A DNA stretch of 64,000 nucleotides from Maniola hyperantus (GCF_902806685.2 NC_048556.1:992001-1056000); one strand, 5' to 3'; shown: positions 1-10,710, counted from the stretch's first letter. A program made the numbers and translations. Notes: generated by a model from the letters alone, not told the origin.

Positions 1-275
1 CGCACATGGCCATGCAGCGTATGGTAGACTTTGGCCAAAATAAATAAATAAATAAATAAAATAAAAATCTTTTTTATTCGTATAAACTTTTACAAGTACT
101 TACGAATAGTCGGATGCATCTACCACTGGTTCGGAATGCCTTTCCTACCGAGAAGAACCAGCAAGAAACTCGGCGGTTGCTCTTTTCAAATATTTACACT
201 CTGATCACTCTGCGAGGAGACCCGTGCTCTGTAGTGAGCCGGAGATGCGTTGATCATGATGATGATGATGAAGTC
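1..275 (+). repeat. SINE-1 fragment split by an R-C insertion
   Basis: The body of SINE-1 (positions 1-40) is interrupted and resumes at about 205 with its conserved 3' part (AGGAGACCCGTGCTCTGTAG, then a GATGATGAT tail). Between lies R-C in minus orientation (about 40-204), with its A-rich/(TTTA)n tail at the left. R-C is therefore younger than this SINE-1 copy. Both families recur elsewhere in the window. Confidence 0.7.
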
Positions 276-585
276 AGATAAAGTACCTACCTAAGTATGT
301 AGATTGTAGGTACCTGCTGCCTTAGCCATTTAATGTATTTTTCGAATATCGCCGGCGGCGTTCGCAGATCACATGCGCCGATTCATTTGATTACACGCTT
401 TCCTAATTAGCGAAACCTGTTCCTAATCTATATACCTATCTACCTGTACCTAAACCTGTATTCATTATATTTTTTACGTTGTAAAAACTTGGGATCTACT
501 CTACATCTGAGAATAAAATTGTCGGGCAGAAGCCGTGCCGAAATTTCAAAGTCAAAGTCTATTCGAAATGGTTGGTAAATGAACC
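276..585. other. Stretch with no recognised feature
   Basis: AT-rich sequence with no coding signal or repeat that I could match inside the window. It lies 5' of the NK7.1-like exon, so it may be intron or upstream DNA. Confidence 0.5.
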
Positions 586-745
586 TAACTATAGTTGTTG
601 TGGATGTCAATATTTTGACATCCGTAGATGCGGATGTCTGAATTCATGCGAATGTTCCGCATTTGCGGATGCGACTATCCGTAACACTCCTGTTGGGTAC
701 CATTGTACACTTTTTGATTGGTCAGTTAGGAAAAAAACGCGCGAG
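586..745 (+). repeat. Repeat R-R (GCGGATGC-rich)
   Basis: About 160 bp rich in GCGGATGC/ATCCGC motifs. The reverse complement of this block recurs at 48786-48945 with clear similarity over the full length, including GTTGGGTA and GATTGGTCAGTTAG near one end. Short open frames here are by-products of the repeat. Confidence 0.65.
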
Positions 746-790
746 ATACGCGCCACTCCCCACCCACTTTCTTTGCAGGTCGTATGAATC

Positions 791-818
791 CGTATCCGTG
801 AAAGCTTTCACGGATACG
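791..818. repeat. Perfect 28-bp palindrome
   Basis: The left half is CGTATCCGTGAAAG and the right half is its exact reverse complement, with no spacer. It sits just after repeat R-R, whose ATCC/GGAT motif it shares, so it may be part of that family. Confidence 0.8.
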
Positions 819-984
819 ATAGATTTAATGATGCGGATGCGTATTCTTCGTCTTCTGCTACTGCCTTTGAAATTTTAAGTTTGGACTAAGCGCTCTGGAC
901 GCTTCGGAAGATTGCCTAGGCAAACGCTATGTGCCGGCATTTCAGCTTTTGACTATAACAATTATGCCAACTTTTTTTATTTCG

Positions 985-1300
985 ACTTAATGAAAAGTGA
1001 ACATTTTACACCACACTTTTAGACCAAAGCACTAGATAAAAACCGAGACTGGTGTTTGCAATTTGCCCAAATAGATCGTAGCTGAAAATCAGCGCTGCTT
1101 GTTCTTGTGCAACAAGGCATACAGCACAATGCTGAGCTGGGACCCTTTTTCGGGTTGTGCCACACATGACAGTTTGTTCCGGCGCTTCTTTTGCTTGTTC
1201 TCAGGTGGAAGAAGCGCCGGAATAACCAGCTCATAGTTTTAAGATGTGATGTGTGGCACAGTTTTGTAAATAAACGTCTTTTCTTTCTTTCCTTCTAGTC
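985..1300 (+). repeat. Dispersed repeat with CTTT tail
   Basis: The first 95 bp, including CACTTTTAGACCAAAGCACT, recur at 63025-63130 in the HGTX intron. The following part carries an inverted motif (GGCGCTTCTT ... AAGAAGCGCC) and ends in a pyrimidine-rich CTTT run. Probably a retroelement 3' end; class unknown. Confidence 0.55.
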
Positions 1301-1687
1301 TGTGCCAGGGCTGACTAACTATGCCATACTCCTGTACATAATATATTAGGTATATATGACATACGTAACTTAAGTTTACATAACTGTAATAGTAATCAAG
1401 CTCCCGCAAGCTGCTAAGCCGCTTAATGCGCTTATGTCAAGTGGTTTAGGGTATAATCCCTTGATCGCGTCACGCTAGTACACCTTAGTGTTCGTGTAAT
1501 TACTGCGCTCAGTGTATTGTATCAGCTCATACAATATTATTAGGTGGTGTTCAAGGTTTACAAGGTGACATGGTAGGGGAGCCCAAGAGGGGATTTTGGG
1601 ATTTACTCGAGCGCGTCAGATTGAGACAAGACAAGTTTTAGATGCAGAAAAGTGTGCATTTCATTGATCTGACAATTTGAGCGTTAC
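1301..1687. other. Probable old repeat, unclassified
   Basis: Contains a GC-richer block at about 1400-1500 (GCTAAGCCGCTTAATGCGC) that resembles 2715-2790 (GCTAAGCCGGGTAATGAGC), so a low-copy repeat is likely. No coding signal. Confidence 0.4.

Positions 1688-1742
<55 letters not shown>
1688..1742. repeat. (AT)n microsatellite
   Basis: An uninterrupted AT dinucleotide run of more than 50 bp, directly followed by TTTATTTATT. That is the usual 3' tail of a minus-strand retroelement covering part of 1742-2340. Confidence 0.9.
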
Positions 1743-1746
<4 letters not shown>

Positions 1747-1957
1747 TTATTCAAAAATGTTGTACAAGACAAAGACTCCTTAAAACAAGTACACATAAAA
1801 AAGGTAGAAACAATAAAAATATAAGAACCTGAAGGAGTGCTTTGGCGTCCGTGCTAGGTAAACCTGTGTTACGGGCGCCGCAGCCTTCCCTTGGATCCAT
1901 CGATTAATATGGAGTGCAAATTTAAATTTAAATTAGGCTATTTTAGTGACAATATTG

Positions 1958-1958
<1 letters not shown>

Positions 1959-1997
<39 letters not shown>

Positions 1998-2036
1998 TGT
2001 GTGTGTGGGTGTGTGTGTGTGTGTATGTGTGTGTGT
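1959..2036. repeat. (GT)n microsatellite
   Basis: A GT run with a few GTGG and GTAT interruptions. Confidence 0.9.
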
Positions 2037-2101
2037 GACTGAAGTCAATCATAGCTAGTTGTTATTTAACTTAGTCTTAACTAAGTCTTAACCACTATGA
2101 A

Positions 2102-2139
2102 GTTGAGAAATTGTTCGCTGAAGCGAACAATTTCTCAAC
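2102..2139. repeat. Perfect 18-bp stem hairpin
   Basis: The arm GTTGAGAAATTGTTCGCT is followed by two bases and its exact reverse complement. No copy of the arm was seen elsewhere in the window. Confidence 0.8.
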
Positions 2140-2340
2140 CCCACAGTAGTCAAGACTCCTTAGCCAAGCGTATATTGTTTTTTTTTAAATTTAGTTTGTT
2201 GAGCTTAGATATATTTAGCGTGTCATTTATTTTATTATAAAGTTTAGAACTAAGGAAGAAGTATTGTCGACCGGCAAGTGCGGTTCTACAAGTTCATAAG
2301 GAAATGGGAGAGTCACTTAGCTTCAGCCATGACTTTTGGT

Positions 2341-2826
2341 GGTCGTTCAAATCGTCAGTTTTTTGTATAGGAGCTAATTGAGTGTTCACTTAACATCCCT
2401 TCTCAAACTGGGAAGTGATTATGCAGCCTACGATGGTGCGCCCCCTTCTGCCCCTTCTACCCCTCCGTACCACCACCGCCACCATGCAAACCGGCAGATA
2501 AATATTTTTGTGATAAAAAAAATACGTGGGGCGCATTATACACTATTATTTATCTAAAGCGCGCGAGTATTTCTTTATGATTATATATTTTTTGAAACCT
2601 GTACGCGCTCTCCCCTTCGTCTGTCATCCACAACCTGCGCCCTTCCTCACGCCCGTCTCAGCGAAACAGTAGAGCTATAGTCAGTATGTAATTTAGCTAA
2701 TTGTCACAATAATTAACTCGCCGAAGCGCGGGCTAAGCCGGGTAATGAGCTTATGTCGCACGATAATCCTTTGATCAAGCCGCTGCGTGACGTCACACTG
2801 TCATTATACTAATAAGTGTGTTACAA
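2341..2826. other. Unclassified non-coding
   Basis: A pyrimidine-rich stretch at 2440-2490 and a block at 2715-2790 resembling 1400-1500. No coding signal. Confidence 0.4.
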
Positions 2827-2983
2827 TCTAAATATATACAAAGAAAAGGTGACTGACTGACTGATCTATCAATGCACAGCTACTGCGCTAGGATCGGGCT
2901 GAAAGGCATGCAGATAGCTACAATGACGTATACATCCACTAATAAAGGATTTTTTGAGAATTCAATCCCTAAAGGGGTTGTGG
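2827..2983 (+). mobile_element. HEL-B Helitron, 3'-truncated
   Basis: Starts TCTAAATATAT after an A, followed by the GACTGACTGACTGATC block and the TTTTTGA-AATTCAA core shared by all HEL-B copies. The terminal hairpin and CTAG are missing. Confidence 0.75.
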
Positions 2984-3097
2984 CGGTAGCCACAATTGCA
3001 ACTAGATGGCGCTATTCAATCGATAACATTTCATGACGTAGTCCCGAACAAATGTACCGCTGACATTACTCGCACTAACGGAGTTTTCTGCAATCTG

Positions 3098-3445
3098 TAG
3101 GGCGATTGTCTAAAACCTGCATCAATCATTATTACAATCTCAATTGTTGTGATTGGCTGAATTTGTGCGATTCTTGTTGCAACAATGCATTGTAGCCAAA
3201 AGTGAGCGAGCGTCAACCAATCAGAGGTGATTGCGATCGTGACATTGTAGCTGTCAATCTCCTGTGGCTCTACCGCGGTTGTTTGACAGCTACAATGTCA
3301 CGATCGCAATCATCTCTGATTGGTTAATGCTCGCTCACTATTGGCCACAATGCATTGTTGCAACAAGAATCGCACAAATTCAGCCAATCAGAACAATTGA
3401 GATTGTAATAATGATTGATGCAGGTTTTAGACAATCGCCCTACTG
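3098..3445. mobile_element. M1 element, inverted pair
   Basis: Two M1 copies lie back to back, minus at 3098-3256 and plus at 3270-3445, separated by about 13 bp. The plus copy runs from CTACCGCGGTTGTTTGACAG to CAATCGCCCTACTG and is almost base-for-base identical to 24513-24688. The ends form weak inverted repeats. The open frame across the plus copy is a by-product, because it recurs wherever M1 does. Confidence 0.75.
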
Positions 3446-4240
3446 CAATCGCGCAGCTGGACTATATAGAGAAGGTTCGGTCCAGTTTGCGCTACCGAGT
3501 AAACCAACCGCTCGGTGGGAGATCTCCCTTTGGTACGGTCGAGCCCGCACACCGCTCCCGTACAGGGTAAGAAAATAGGGTTTGAAATTATTTGTGTACC
3601 TACCTAGTTCACTTGGATGAAGTTGCGGGATAAGCTAGTCCACAATAATACACACAATAATATTACGAGTAGAAATGCGAAAGTCTGTCTGTCTGGGCCA
3701 ATCCGCTTAACCGATTTTGATAAAATTTGGTTAAGGTGATGTTTATTTAGGAATATTGAATCACATACCGGAATGTATTCAACGAATGAATAATAACGAA
3801 GCGTGAATAACTGCGGGGGGTTCCGTCTGTTTAACTGCGTTCGTAATTACGTTTCAGCGATCAAACGTCATGTAGAGTTACTGGAACAGACATCACAATT
3901 GGGATGATATATGACATGTCAAAAATAAATTATTTCTCAGTAATTATTAAAACAGAGGATCCACCAAGATACGTAAAATCTACGACCTTTGTTAGTTTTA
4001 AGTGTAATAACCATTTTAAATTATCGATTGAACTAAAAAAAGTACGCCATTATGATGTCACGTCACATTCCAGTATTTCATAGAATATCGCATACTATAA
4101 GCGCGCGTTTTGACGTTTGATAAAAAGCTACTGATTTGACTAGCTGTCAATTACCGTATTAGGATGATGACTAGTATGTCAAAAATAAATTATCTTAAAT
4201 GTTAGGTCTTCCAAAATTCGTAAAATCCACGTCCACTGTT
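3446..4240. other. Mostly unclassified; HEL-A fragment at 3651-3745
   Basis: The fragment has the HEL-A 5' part (AATATTACGAGTAGAAATGC, CTGTCTGTCTG, CCGATTTTGAT). The remainder, including ATGACGTCACGTCAC at about 4055, shows no coding signal. Confidence 0.45.
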
Positions 4241-4243
4241 ATT

Positions 4244-4517
4244 TGGGTTCCGTACTCAAATGGTAAAACGGACCCTATTACTAAGACTCTGCCGTCCGTC
4301 CGTCTGTTTGTCCGTCTGTCACCAGGCTGTATCTTATGAACTGTGATAGTCAGACAGTTGAAATTTTCACAGATAATGTATTTCTGTTGCCGCTATAAAC
4401 AACAAATACTAAAAAAACAGATTAAAATAAATATTTAAGGGGGTTCCCATACAACAGACATATTTTTTTGCCGTTTTTATAGATAATGGTACGGATCCTT
4501 TCGTCCGCGAGTGTACG
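4244..4517 (+). repeat. FAM-I related repeat
   Basis: Begins GGGTTCCGTACTC, followed by GTCCGTCTGT runs and TTGAAATTTTCACAGA. The same layout occurs at 23590-23745, which makes these two a subfamily. Confidence 0.6.
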
Positions 4518-4639
4518 GCCTAACCACTAGGTTATCATCTACCTACTAGACTACTGTGAAGCTTGGGAATGAGTTGCTTAACGGCTTTGTGATAGTTCTA
4601 ATAAGTTCAAGTGATCTTGTAAAGTGGTGATAATAAAAA

Positions 4640-4822
4640 GAAAATCCGGCTGAGTTTGTTGTGGGCTTTTCTCAGACCTAGGCGCGTTTGGATTTTGGAA
4701 CCCTCTTTAGTTTAAGTTCGCGTAAAAATTATCGCCACTATATCATCTTACAAATGCAACAACCGACTTTCAAAAAGTGTAATTTATTACCTATTTTAAA
4801 TAAACCATTTGATTTGATTATC
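4640..4822 (+). repeat. R-P retroelement 3' end
   Basis: Shares GTGGGCTTTTCTCAGACC, GGCGCGTTTGGA and the ending AATAAACCATTTGATTTGA with 45866-46036 and 56562-56748. The AATAAA next to a short tandem tail (TTTGA)n fits the 3' end of a non-LTR retrotransposon. Confidence 0.65.
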
Positions 4823-5088
4823 TGTAGTAATAATATTCTGAAGTGATAGTATTAATTACTTGTCACATCCAGTAGTTATAACATTAATATTCTACATGAT
4901 TGGGAGTCGGCATTATATTTCAGAGCATTATTTCAGCTCATTAGGCGCGCTGGTTAATAGGCATTACATGTGAATACCAATTTAAATTATCGATGATTTA
5001 CCACTGCACTGGGTAAACTATTATTTTTGGCATAGACTATAGAGAACGTAACTCATTAATATGTAGAGGAATTAGCGCATTGTATACT

Positions 5089-5495
5089 TTTTAGGGTTCC
5101 GTACCTCAAAAGGAAAACGGAATCCTTACAGGATTACTTTGGTGTCTGTATGTCTGTCGGTCTGTCAAGAAACCTACAGGGCACTTACTTCCCGTTGACC
5201 TAGAATCATGAAATTTGGCAGGTAGGTAGGTCTTATAAAAGACATTAGGGGGAAAATCTGAAAACCGTGTATTTATGGTTACATCACACAAAAAATTAAA
5301 TTGTGGTCATGAACTAACTAATAACTAATTAGTATTTCGATTTTCGAAAGTGGGGTATCATATGAAAGGGCTTTACCCATTGATGTTGGAATCCCCCTTA
5401 CCTATATATTCTAAAACAGGTTTTAATTTATTTTTATGCATAACAGTTTTTGTTTTATCGTGCAAACTGTCGAAAAAAATACCCGAGTACGGACC
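5089..5495 (+). repeat. FAM-I repeat copy
   Basis: Runs from TTTAGGGTTCCGTACCTC through TGTCTGTCGGTCTGTC, GACCTAGAATCATGAAATTT and GGGGTATCATATGAAAGGGC to ATCGTGCAAACTGTCGAAA. All these blocks recur in order at 41498-41935 and, inverted, at 42180-42620. Confidence 0.7.
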
Positions 5496-6161
5496 TAATT
5501 ATTATTTTGGAAATCCTGTGAGATCTCTTTGATTTTCCGGCATAAAAGTACCTATGTCACTCTCCAGTATAAGTACCTATGCAAAAATTCACGCCGATCT
5601 GTTTCTTTGTTGGGACGTGATTGACGAACAAACCAACAAATAAACACACTTTTATAATATTATGATATTCCTACCTATGTAGTCACCGGAAGGATACCTA
5701 TACTATAGGTACAATGAAGATTTAACCATCTTTAATAAACCATTATAACCTCTCTCTTTTACTCTAGCTATAGATTAGTGTGAGAGTGATAAGGATAAGC
5801 TACATCGATTGGACCCTCTAGATGGCAAGTCGGGTCTTCAATGAATAATTGTTAGATTAACGAGCCTCAGTCATCGACTGCGATCTCAATGGAGATAAGC
5901 TTAGTGATGGCGAAACTTTTCTATCGATAAAACTCTTTTATCGAAAAAATAAATTTATTAGATTTTTCTTTCTACAACATCTAGATGTACAAAGCAAAAT
6001 CAAGGTGAAAGTCAAATAATTTATTTATTTTATGTTGATGGTCGGTTGTTGGATTTGTAAGATGATATATAGTGGTGATAATTTTTACGAGAACTTAAAA
6101 CTAATCCTATTCCTTTAACTACGTCTTAAATTGGTAACTTTAATCAAAGACGTTGTAATAA
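5496..6161. other. Repeat fragments and unclassified DNA
   Basis: Holds a HEL-A 5' fragment on the minus strand (about 5580-5665) and an inverted R-P piece (about 6012-6105, reverse complement of 4730-4810). No coding signal. Confidence 0.5.
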
Positions 6162-6370
6162 TCCATACTAATATTATAAATGCGAAATTGTGCATGTCTG
6201 TAGACTGTCTGGCTGTCTGTCTGCTAACCTTTTATGGCCCAACCGTTCAACCAATTTTGACAAAAAGTACGGAGATAGCTTGCATCCCGGGGAATGACAT
6301 AGGCTACTTTTTATCCCGGAAAATCAAAGAGTTCCCACGGGATCTTTTGAAAGTCGCGGGCATCATCTAG
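6162..6370 (+). mobile_element. HEL-A Helitron, full length
   Basis: Starts TCCATACTAATATTATAAAT after an A and ends GGGCATCATCTAG. The internal CCAACCGTTCAACCAATTTT and CCCGGGGAATGACATAGGC blocks recur in the other HEL-A copies. The open frame inside is not a gene. Confidence 0.8.
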
Positions 6371-6806
6371 AAAATTAATAAGCGATAGCTGAGAGCCCAG
6401 TAAATAAGTGGGTTAGTGATGACGATGATGATGAAATAACAGCAATGTAGCGGAACATTGCTGCCTAGCTCGGAATGTAATGTCATATACGCTTATAGAG
6501 ATTGTATGGGGACCAGTAGTGCTGCGACAGCACTGTGACAGCTGGTGACAGCACTGTTGCGGCAGCGCTGCTGCGTGCAGCGTGGTTCGGAATCATACCT
6601 TAAATGTTTTCCTGTCTTCTTTTATATTTTGCGATATATCGATATTCACCACTTCCCATCACTTGACAAATATTTCGTACGCCTGAGCTATCTATCGTGT
6701 TTGGGTAATTTAATAGAGCAGGCGGACGACTGGGGAGGTAATTCTGGCATATCTTATCGTTCAAAATTAATTAGACTATATAAACCACTATCAAAGTTAA
6801 CTATTG
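6371..6806. other. Unclassified non-coding
   Basis: Contains a short GATGATGATGA run at 6420-6433, possibly a SINE-1 tail relic, and a CAGCACTG/CAGTGCTG-rich patch at 6515-6575. No gene. Confidence 0.4.
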
Positions 6807-6976
6807 GTAGAGCCTCAATAGCTCAACCGGTAAAGGAGTGGACTGAAAACCGAAAGGTTAAAGGTTCAAACCCCGCCCGTTGCACTATTGTCGTACCTAC
6901 TCCTAGCACAAGCTTGACGCTTAGTTGGCGAGGAAAGGGGAATATTAGTCATTTAACATGGTTAATATTCTATTAA
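6807..6976 (+). mobile_element. SINE-3 (tRNA-Phe-like head)
   Basis: The head reads as a decayed tRNA: a TAGCTCAACCGGTA A-box, an anticodon-arm region GACTGAAAACC, and GGTTCAAACCCC as a B-box. The layout resembles tRNA-Phe(GAA). The body, CGTACCTACTCCTAGCACAAG, recurs at 42903-43060. The head has no clean acceptor stem, so it is a SINE and not a tRNA gene. Confidence 0.7.
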
Positions 6977-6992
6977 CGTTCGTATAACAGAA

Positions 6993-7310
6993 AAGCGGTG
7001 ATAGTCTAATGGTTAAGACTTCGGCTTTCCAGTCGAGGGTCTAGCTAGGTGATTCGCTAACTCAGTGTCTAACACTGAATGATAGCCACCGAGGTTGGGT
7101 GGTTCTACATTGCCGCTTTACTGGGTGTTACTAAAATATTTTTTCGTAGAAAACCTGCAACGGTTTTAAAAATGAGCTCGGTGGCTATCATTCAGTGTTA
7201 GACACTGAGTTAGCGAATCACCCTGCAGGGCTCGTTTTAAGCAATTTAAATATCTATAATGCTGAAGGACAATATCGTGAGGAAACTGCATACCTGCTAT
7301 CATCAGTAAC
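6993..7310 (+). mobile_element. SINE-1 copy carrying an M2 insertion
   Basis: The SINE-1 head (GTCTAATGGTTAAGACTTCGG) is interrupted at about 7048 and resumes after 7222 (GGGCTCGTTTTAAGCAATTT, CGTGAGGAAACTGCAT). The interruption is the M2 element. Confidence 0.65.
7049..7222. mobile_element. M2 inverted-repeat element
   Basis: About 174 bp with long terminal inverted repeats: GGTGATTCGCTAACTCAG at the left and its exact reverse complement at the right. The arms continue through the CACTGAATGATAGCCACCGA region. A second copy is at 36868-37052 with the same centre (ATATTTTTTCGTAGAAAAC). Confidence 0.8.
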
Positions 7311-7472
7311 GGCATAGTTTATTATTTAAATCTATATGTGTATATATATCTATATAGTCTTATGTATGTCTATTATATTTTATCTGTATGTATTAGTGTA
7401 TTAATAGTATATATTTTATATTCTTATTATATGGTTTAGTTTATTTAGCTATTGGTATTTAGGTTTATTTTA

Positions 7473-7647
7473 CACCACCTCCCATTGTCCATTTGTTCGT
7501 TTCCTCCCTAGCGTGAAGGTTGTCTGGAAGAGATCGCTATTTAGCGATAACACCGCCTTTTTGTACCTACTTATTAAGATTTCTTTTTGTAACCTTTCAT
7601 TTGTGTTTCTGTGGTGCAATAAAGTATATACATACATACATACATAC
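7473..7647 (+). repeat. R-F retroelement 3' end with CATA tail
   Basis: The blocks GGTTGTCTGGAAGAGATCGC, GCGATAACACCGCC and GTGGTGCAATAAAGTATA, followed by (CATA)n, recur at 38600-38770, where the tail is (CTAT)n. AATAAA plus a short tandem tail indicates a non-LTR-type 3' end. Confidence 0.7.
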
Positions 7648-7785
7648 CTGAGAGTTCTCCATAATCTCAAAGGTGTCTTTCGCCAATCCGTACTGGCCCA
7701 CCGTGGCGGACTATGGCTGAGTGGAGAGTTGGAGAACCATGCTCAGTAAGGCGATGGGTTGATAATGGTGATGATGCTGATAGTA
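7648..7785 (+). mobile_element. SINE-1 3' half
   Basis: CCTGAGAGTTCTCCATAATC, CCAATCCG and GGCGATGGGTTGATAATGGT are SINE-1 landmarks. It directly follows the R-F tail. Confidence 0.65.
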
Positions 7786-8540
7786 CCTTTGCCCAGCGGT
7801 GGGATTATCAAGCTTGTGGGCTCCATGGCAACATCCGGTGACAGATGTGTGTCGCATGATGGCGTACTTCCGGGTAATTGGCTCGCAAATTAATCCGGCT
7901 AACTCTGACATTTGACCTGCTGCGGTCTACTGCTGAACTGGTAGGGGGACCATGGGTTTTGAATTTTAAGGGACTCTGTAACATAACAATTTGTTATTTT
8001 CTTCACCCGCGTATGAATTACTTAGAAACGTTTCTTATGACGACGCTTGGTTTTTAAGAGAACTTACATGCAAAATCTCAAGATCTAATCTCATCTAAAC
8101 CCAGCGGATTGTTTCATATCAGTCAGTCAGATTCATACATTCATATATTATTATGGATTTCTATTATATGGAAATACTAGCAATACGCCATTGGTTTCGA
8201 GCGGCGAAAATATAATTCCTCTTTATGCCCTATCATTATTCCCTATTCTAAGGAAAATAATAAGTCACACACACAACCAGAGAAAGAGAGAGTGGAAGAG
8301 AGAGCAAGACATGCACACGCACATACAAACATACCCCGTACAACTTAATTTAACCTGAAATTAAGAACAATGCGGCCTTATTCCTCGGCCATTTTGGTGT
8401 CATTAAGTCAGAATTTTTGACTCCACTCTATTCAGTATCACTAAGAAGAAGAGATATTTTGTTTCAATTACCTACCCAGCCTGAATAAGGCATTGAACAC
8501 GAAATATTTTATCAAAACAGTATTACTTTCGTTACAGTCC
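7786..8540. other. No recognised feature
   Basis: AT-rich non-coding DNA with a purine-rich AGAGAGAG stretch at about 8280-8310. Nothing else stands out. Confidence 0.45.
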
Positions 8541-8611
8541 TCCTTACCAAAAGTAGTAGTACTTAGTAGTCCTTACCAAAAGTAGTAGTACTTAGTAGTC
8601 CTTACCAAAAG
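8541..8611. repeat. 29-bp tandem repeat, about 2.4 copies
   Basis: The unit begins TCCTTACCAAAAGTAGTAGT, occurs at 8541 and 8570 without change, and is followed by a partial third copy. Confidence 0.85.
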
Positions 8612-8654
8612 TTCATGGTCACCCTCAATACACCTTCAAATTACAACACAATGC

Positions 8655-8860
8655 AATCCACTTGGTCGCAAACACGAAGATAATTATTATTGATTGCGCA
8701 TTAGTGCTGCGTTAGAGCGGGACAGCGTGTGTTTATGTAAGGGGTGCGAAGGGGAGGGGGAGAACAAGGGTTATAATATATGCAACATGTCAAAGCCGCG
8801 CTAATTGTGTCGGGGCGGATTAGCGATAGGCGATTAACTGTACATCAAATATCGATATAA
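8655..8860. promoter_or_regulatory. Candidate cis-regulatory block
   Basis: An apparently unique, GC-richer patch about 2 kb before the NK7.1-like exon. It holds several homeodomain-type motifs (AATTATTATTGATTG, GCATTAG, CTAATTG, GGATTAG, GATTAAC). No repeat match was seen in the window. Function is inferred only from motif density and position. Confidence 0.25.
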
Positions 8861-9007
8861 TGTAATATCTGTTCGACATGCTTATCTGTGCTTAAGATGT
8901 CATTGGTTCTAAATGTCGAGTGTCTTTATGCCACCTGAAAACACAGAGAATTCTCTAAAACACTATAAAATTATAAAAATATAGTAACAGGAAATATTAT
9001 GTCTGTA

Positions 9008-9292
9008 CCCGTAGTACAAGATTTTACGTCTCACCAAACCAAACCAAATTCGAGAGTCGAAATACTTCCGCGTTACAGTAAAATGGACCTAAACAGCCTT
9101 GAATTGAAGTCAAATATTCAATGCCACTGATTTTAATTTCGCAATGTTTCCGCTTGGAGCGCTGGCTGTAGAAGTGTAGACAAACTTGAGCTTTAAAACA
9201 AGGCAATTAAGATCCAGTTTACTGTAACGCGGAAGTATTTCGACTCTCGAATTTGGTTTGGTTTGGTGAGACGTAAAATCTTGTACTACGGG
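9008..9292. mobile_element. M3 element with perfect 75-bp inverted repeats
   Basis: The left arm 9008-9082 and right arm 9218-9292 are exact reverse complements by my reading. They begin CCCGTAGTACAAGATTTTAC and are flanked on each side by TA (9006-9007 and 9293-9294). A TA target duplication fits Tc1/mariner-type transposition. The 135-bp centre has no transposase, so the element is non-autonomous. Confidence 0.85.
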
Positions 9293-9550
9293 TACTGTAA
9301 TAAAACGTATAATTACACTACAATGTCATTTCTCGTTCAAAGAGCTGCATAGTATTATGGGCCTTTGAAAGTAGTTTCGATAGATAAATATCATGATATT
9401 TTTTAATTATACTCTTTAATAATGAATTCTAGCCCCATAAACTACCGCTATACAAAAAATCACTTTATTTTATTTCTACAGTCCAAGACCCTATTAGGAT
9501 GTTGTAGAATATAACTATTACAGCTACCATTCCAACTACTCTTTACGTTG

Positions 9551-10102
9551 ACTAATGCCTGGTTTCTGAGGTACTTTTAACGACCGGTTTATCTATTCAA
9601 TAGCGCTATTGGTCCGATAACTCGAGACAGTGCGTTTCTGAACGACGCAATGCAAGATAAACTCCGTTTAAACTTAACTGGCCAATGTGAGCCGTTTATC
9701 GGTTCCATAAAGTTATTTGACATTTCATCTGTCAGTAAGTAAGTAGTTCATGGTTTGCATATTTTTAGATATTTAGATATGATAATAAAATTATTTTAAT
9801 AGTAAGTTGTTCGTTACTTAGCAAAAACAGTGTTTAGCCACTTATTTAGCATAGAAAAAATACTATTATTAATAAAACTAGTATTGATGGGCGATGGCGA
9901 AATAAAAGAGTAATATACATTTCAAACTCGTTTCCTGTAACAGACCCATCTAGCGACAGAATAATGAACTGGCTATCGGTTTCATAGTTATTGTTGTATT
10001 CAAAAATGCATGGACAGTTAACCGACGTTTATCGTATACATAACTTTATTGAATCAATAGCTAATGAGAACATAACTGGCGAGTTCAGAAACCGTGCATT
10101 AG
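9551..10102. mobile_element. M11 probable DNA-transposon relic
   Basis: The ends pair as inverted repeats: CTAATGCCTGGTTTCTGA at the left and TCAGAAACCGTGCATTAG at the right. About 550 bp, no transposase frame. The superfamily cannot be assigned from the termini. Confidence 0.55.
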
Positions 10103-10424
10103 ACTAGTAGGTACACTTGGATAACTTACCCATAATGAGACAGCACTTCCAATATTTTCAACCAACCAAAAGGTCCAAAAGTTATTCCGAAAATATTTTA
10201 TCGATACATTTTACTTATATTTACTGGCCATCCCTAGTCACAGCAATTGATCATTCACTTGCTACATGGATACATTCGAATACAGATATTGTTGATGTTT
10301 CATTATTTATGCAGATATTGGTCTTTTTGAAATTTTAGTTAGTCTGTGCGTTGCATATTCATTTTTAGGGTTTTGTTCACACCACCCAGGGTGTAGGGTT
10401 GGTACATACCTTTTAGAACATAAG

Positions 10425-10562
10425 TTCTCAAAGGTATGTACCAGTTTGAGAACATAAGTTCTCAAAGGTAGGTATGTGAAGTATGTAAGTAAATCTGCAC
10501 TTGGCCAGCATGGCGGACTATGGCCTAAGCCCTTCTCATTCTGAGAGGAGACCTGTGACGGA
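10425..10562 (+). mobile_element. SINE-1 3' part
   Basis: Contains CTCAAAGGTA, CTGCACTTGGCCAGCATGG and TCTGAGAGGAGACCTGTG, in the order seen in complete copies. An RTE 3' end abuts it at 10563. Confidence 0.65.
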
Positions 10563-10710
10563 GACCATCACTATCATCAACTGATAGACGTCCACCGCTG
10601 GACATAGGTCTCTGTAGGACTTCCACAGTCCACACGCCACGGTCTTGCGCCGCCTAAATCCAGCGGTTCCCTGCGACTCGCCTGATGTCGTCCGTCTTTG
10701 TATCTATTTT
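10563..10710 (-). mobile_element. RTE retrotransposon 3' end (truncated)
   Basis: The minus strand reads through the C-terminal end of an RTE-type polyprotein (compare 47132-47383) and finishes GACGTCTATCAGTTGATGAT. Only the last 150 bp or so remain, about 50 bp before the NK7.1-like acceptor, so it lies inside the NK7.1-like intron. Confidence 0.6.

Larger units (their letters stand above)
1743..2340 (-). repeat. Probable retroelement 3' region
   Basis: Starts with a TTTATTTATTC run, as expected for a minus-orientation 3' end, and includes a (GT)n block at 1959-2036 and a perfect hairpin at 2102-2139. No open frame of note. The class cannot be read. Confidence 0.35.

Noticed and set aside
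3264..3578. Open frame of 104 codons (MALPRLFDSYN...)
   Set aside because: The same peptide recurs at 24507 and partly at 49407 because the M1 element is repeated; no domain or splice context.
6811..6885. Possible tRNA-Phe gene
   Set aside because: A- and B-box-like motifs are present but the acceptor stem does not pair, and the body plus a second copy at 42906 show a SINE.
8541..8611. Short regular repeats as a CRISPR array
   Set aside because: A plain 29-bp tandem without spacers, in a eukaryotic genome.
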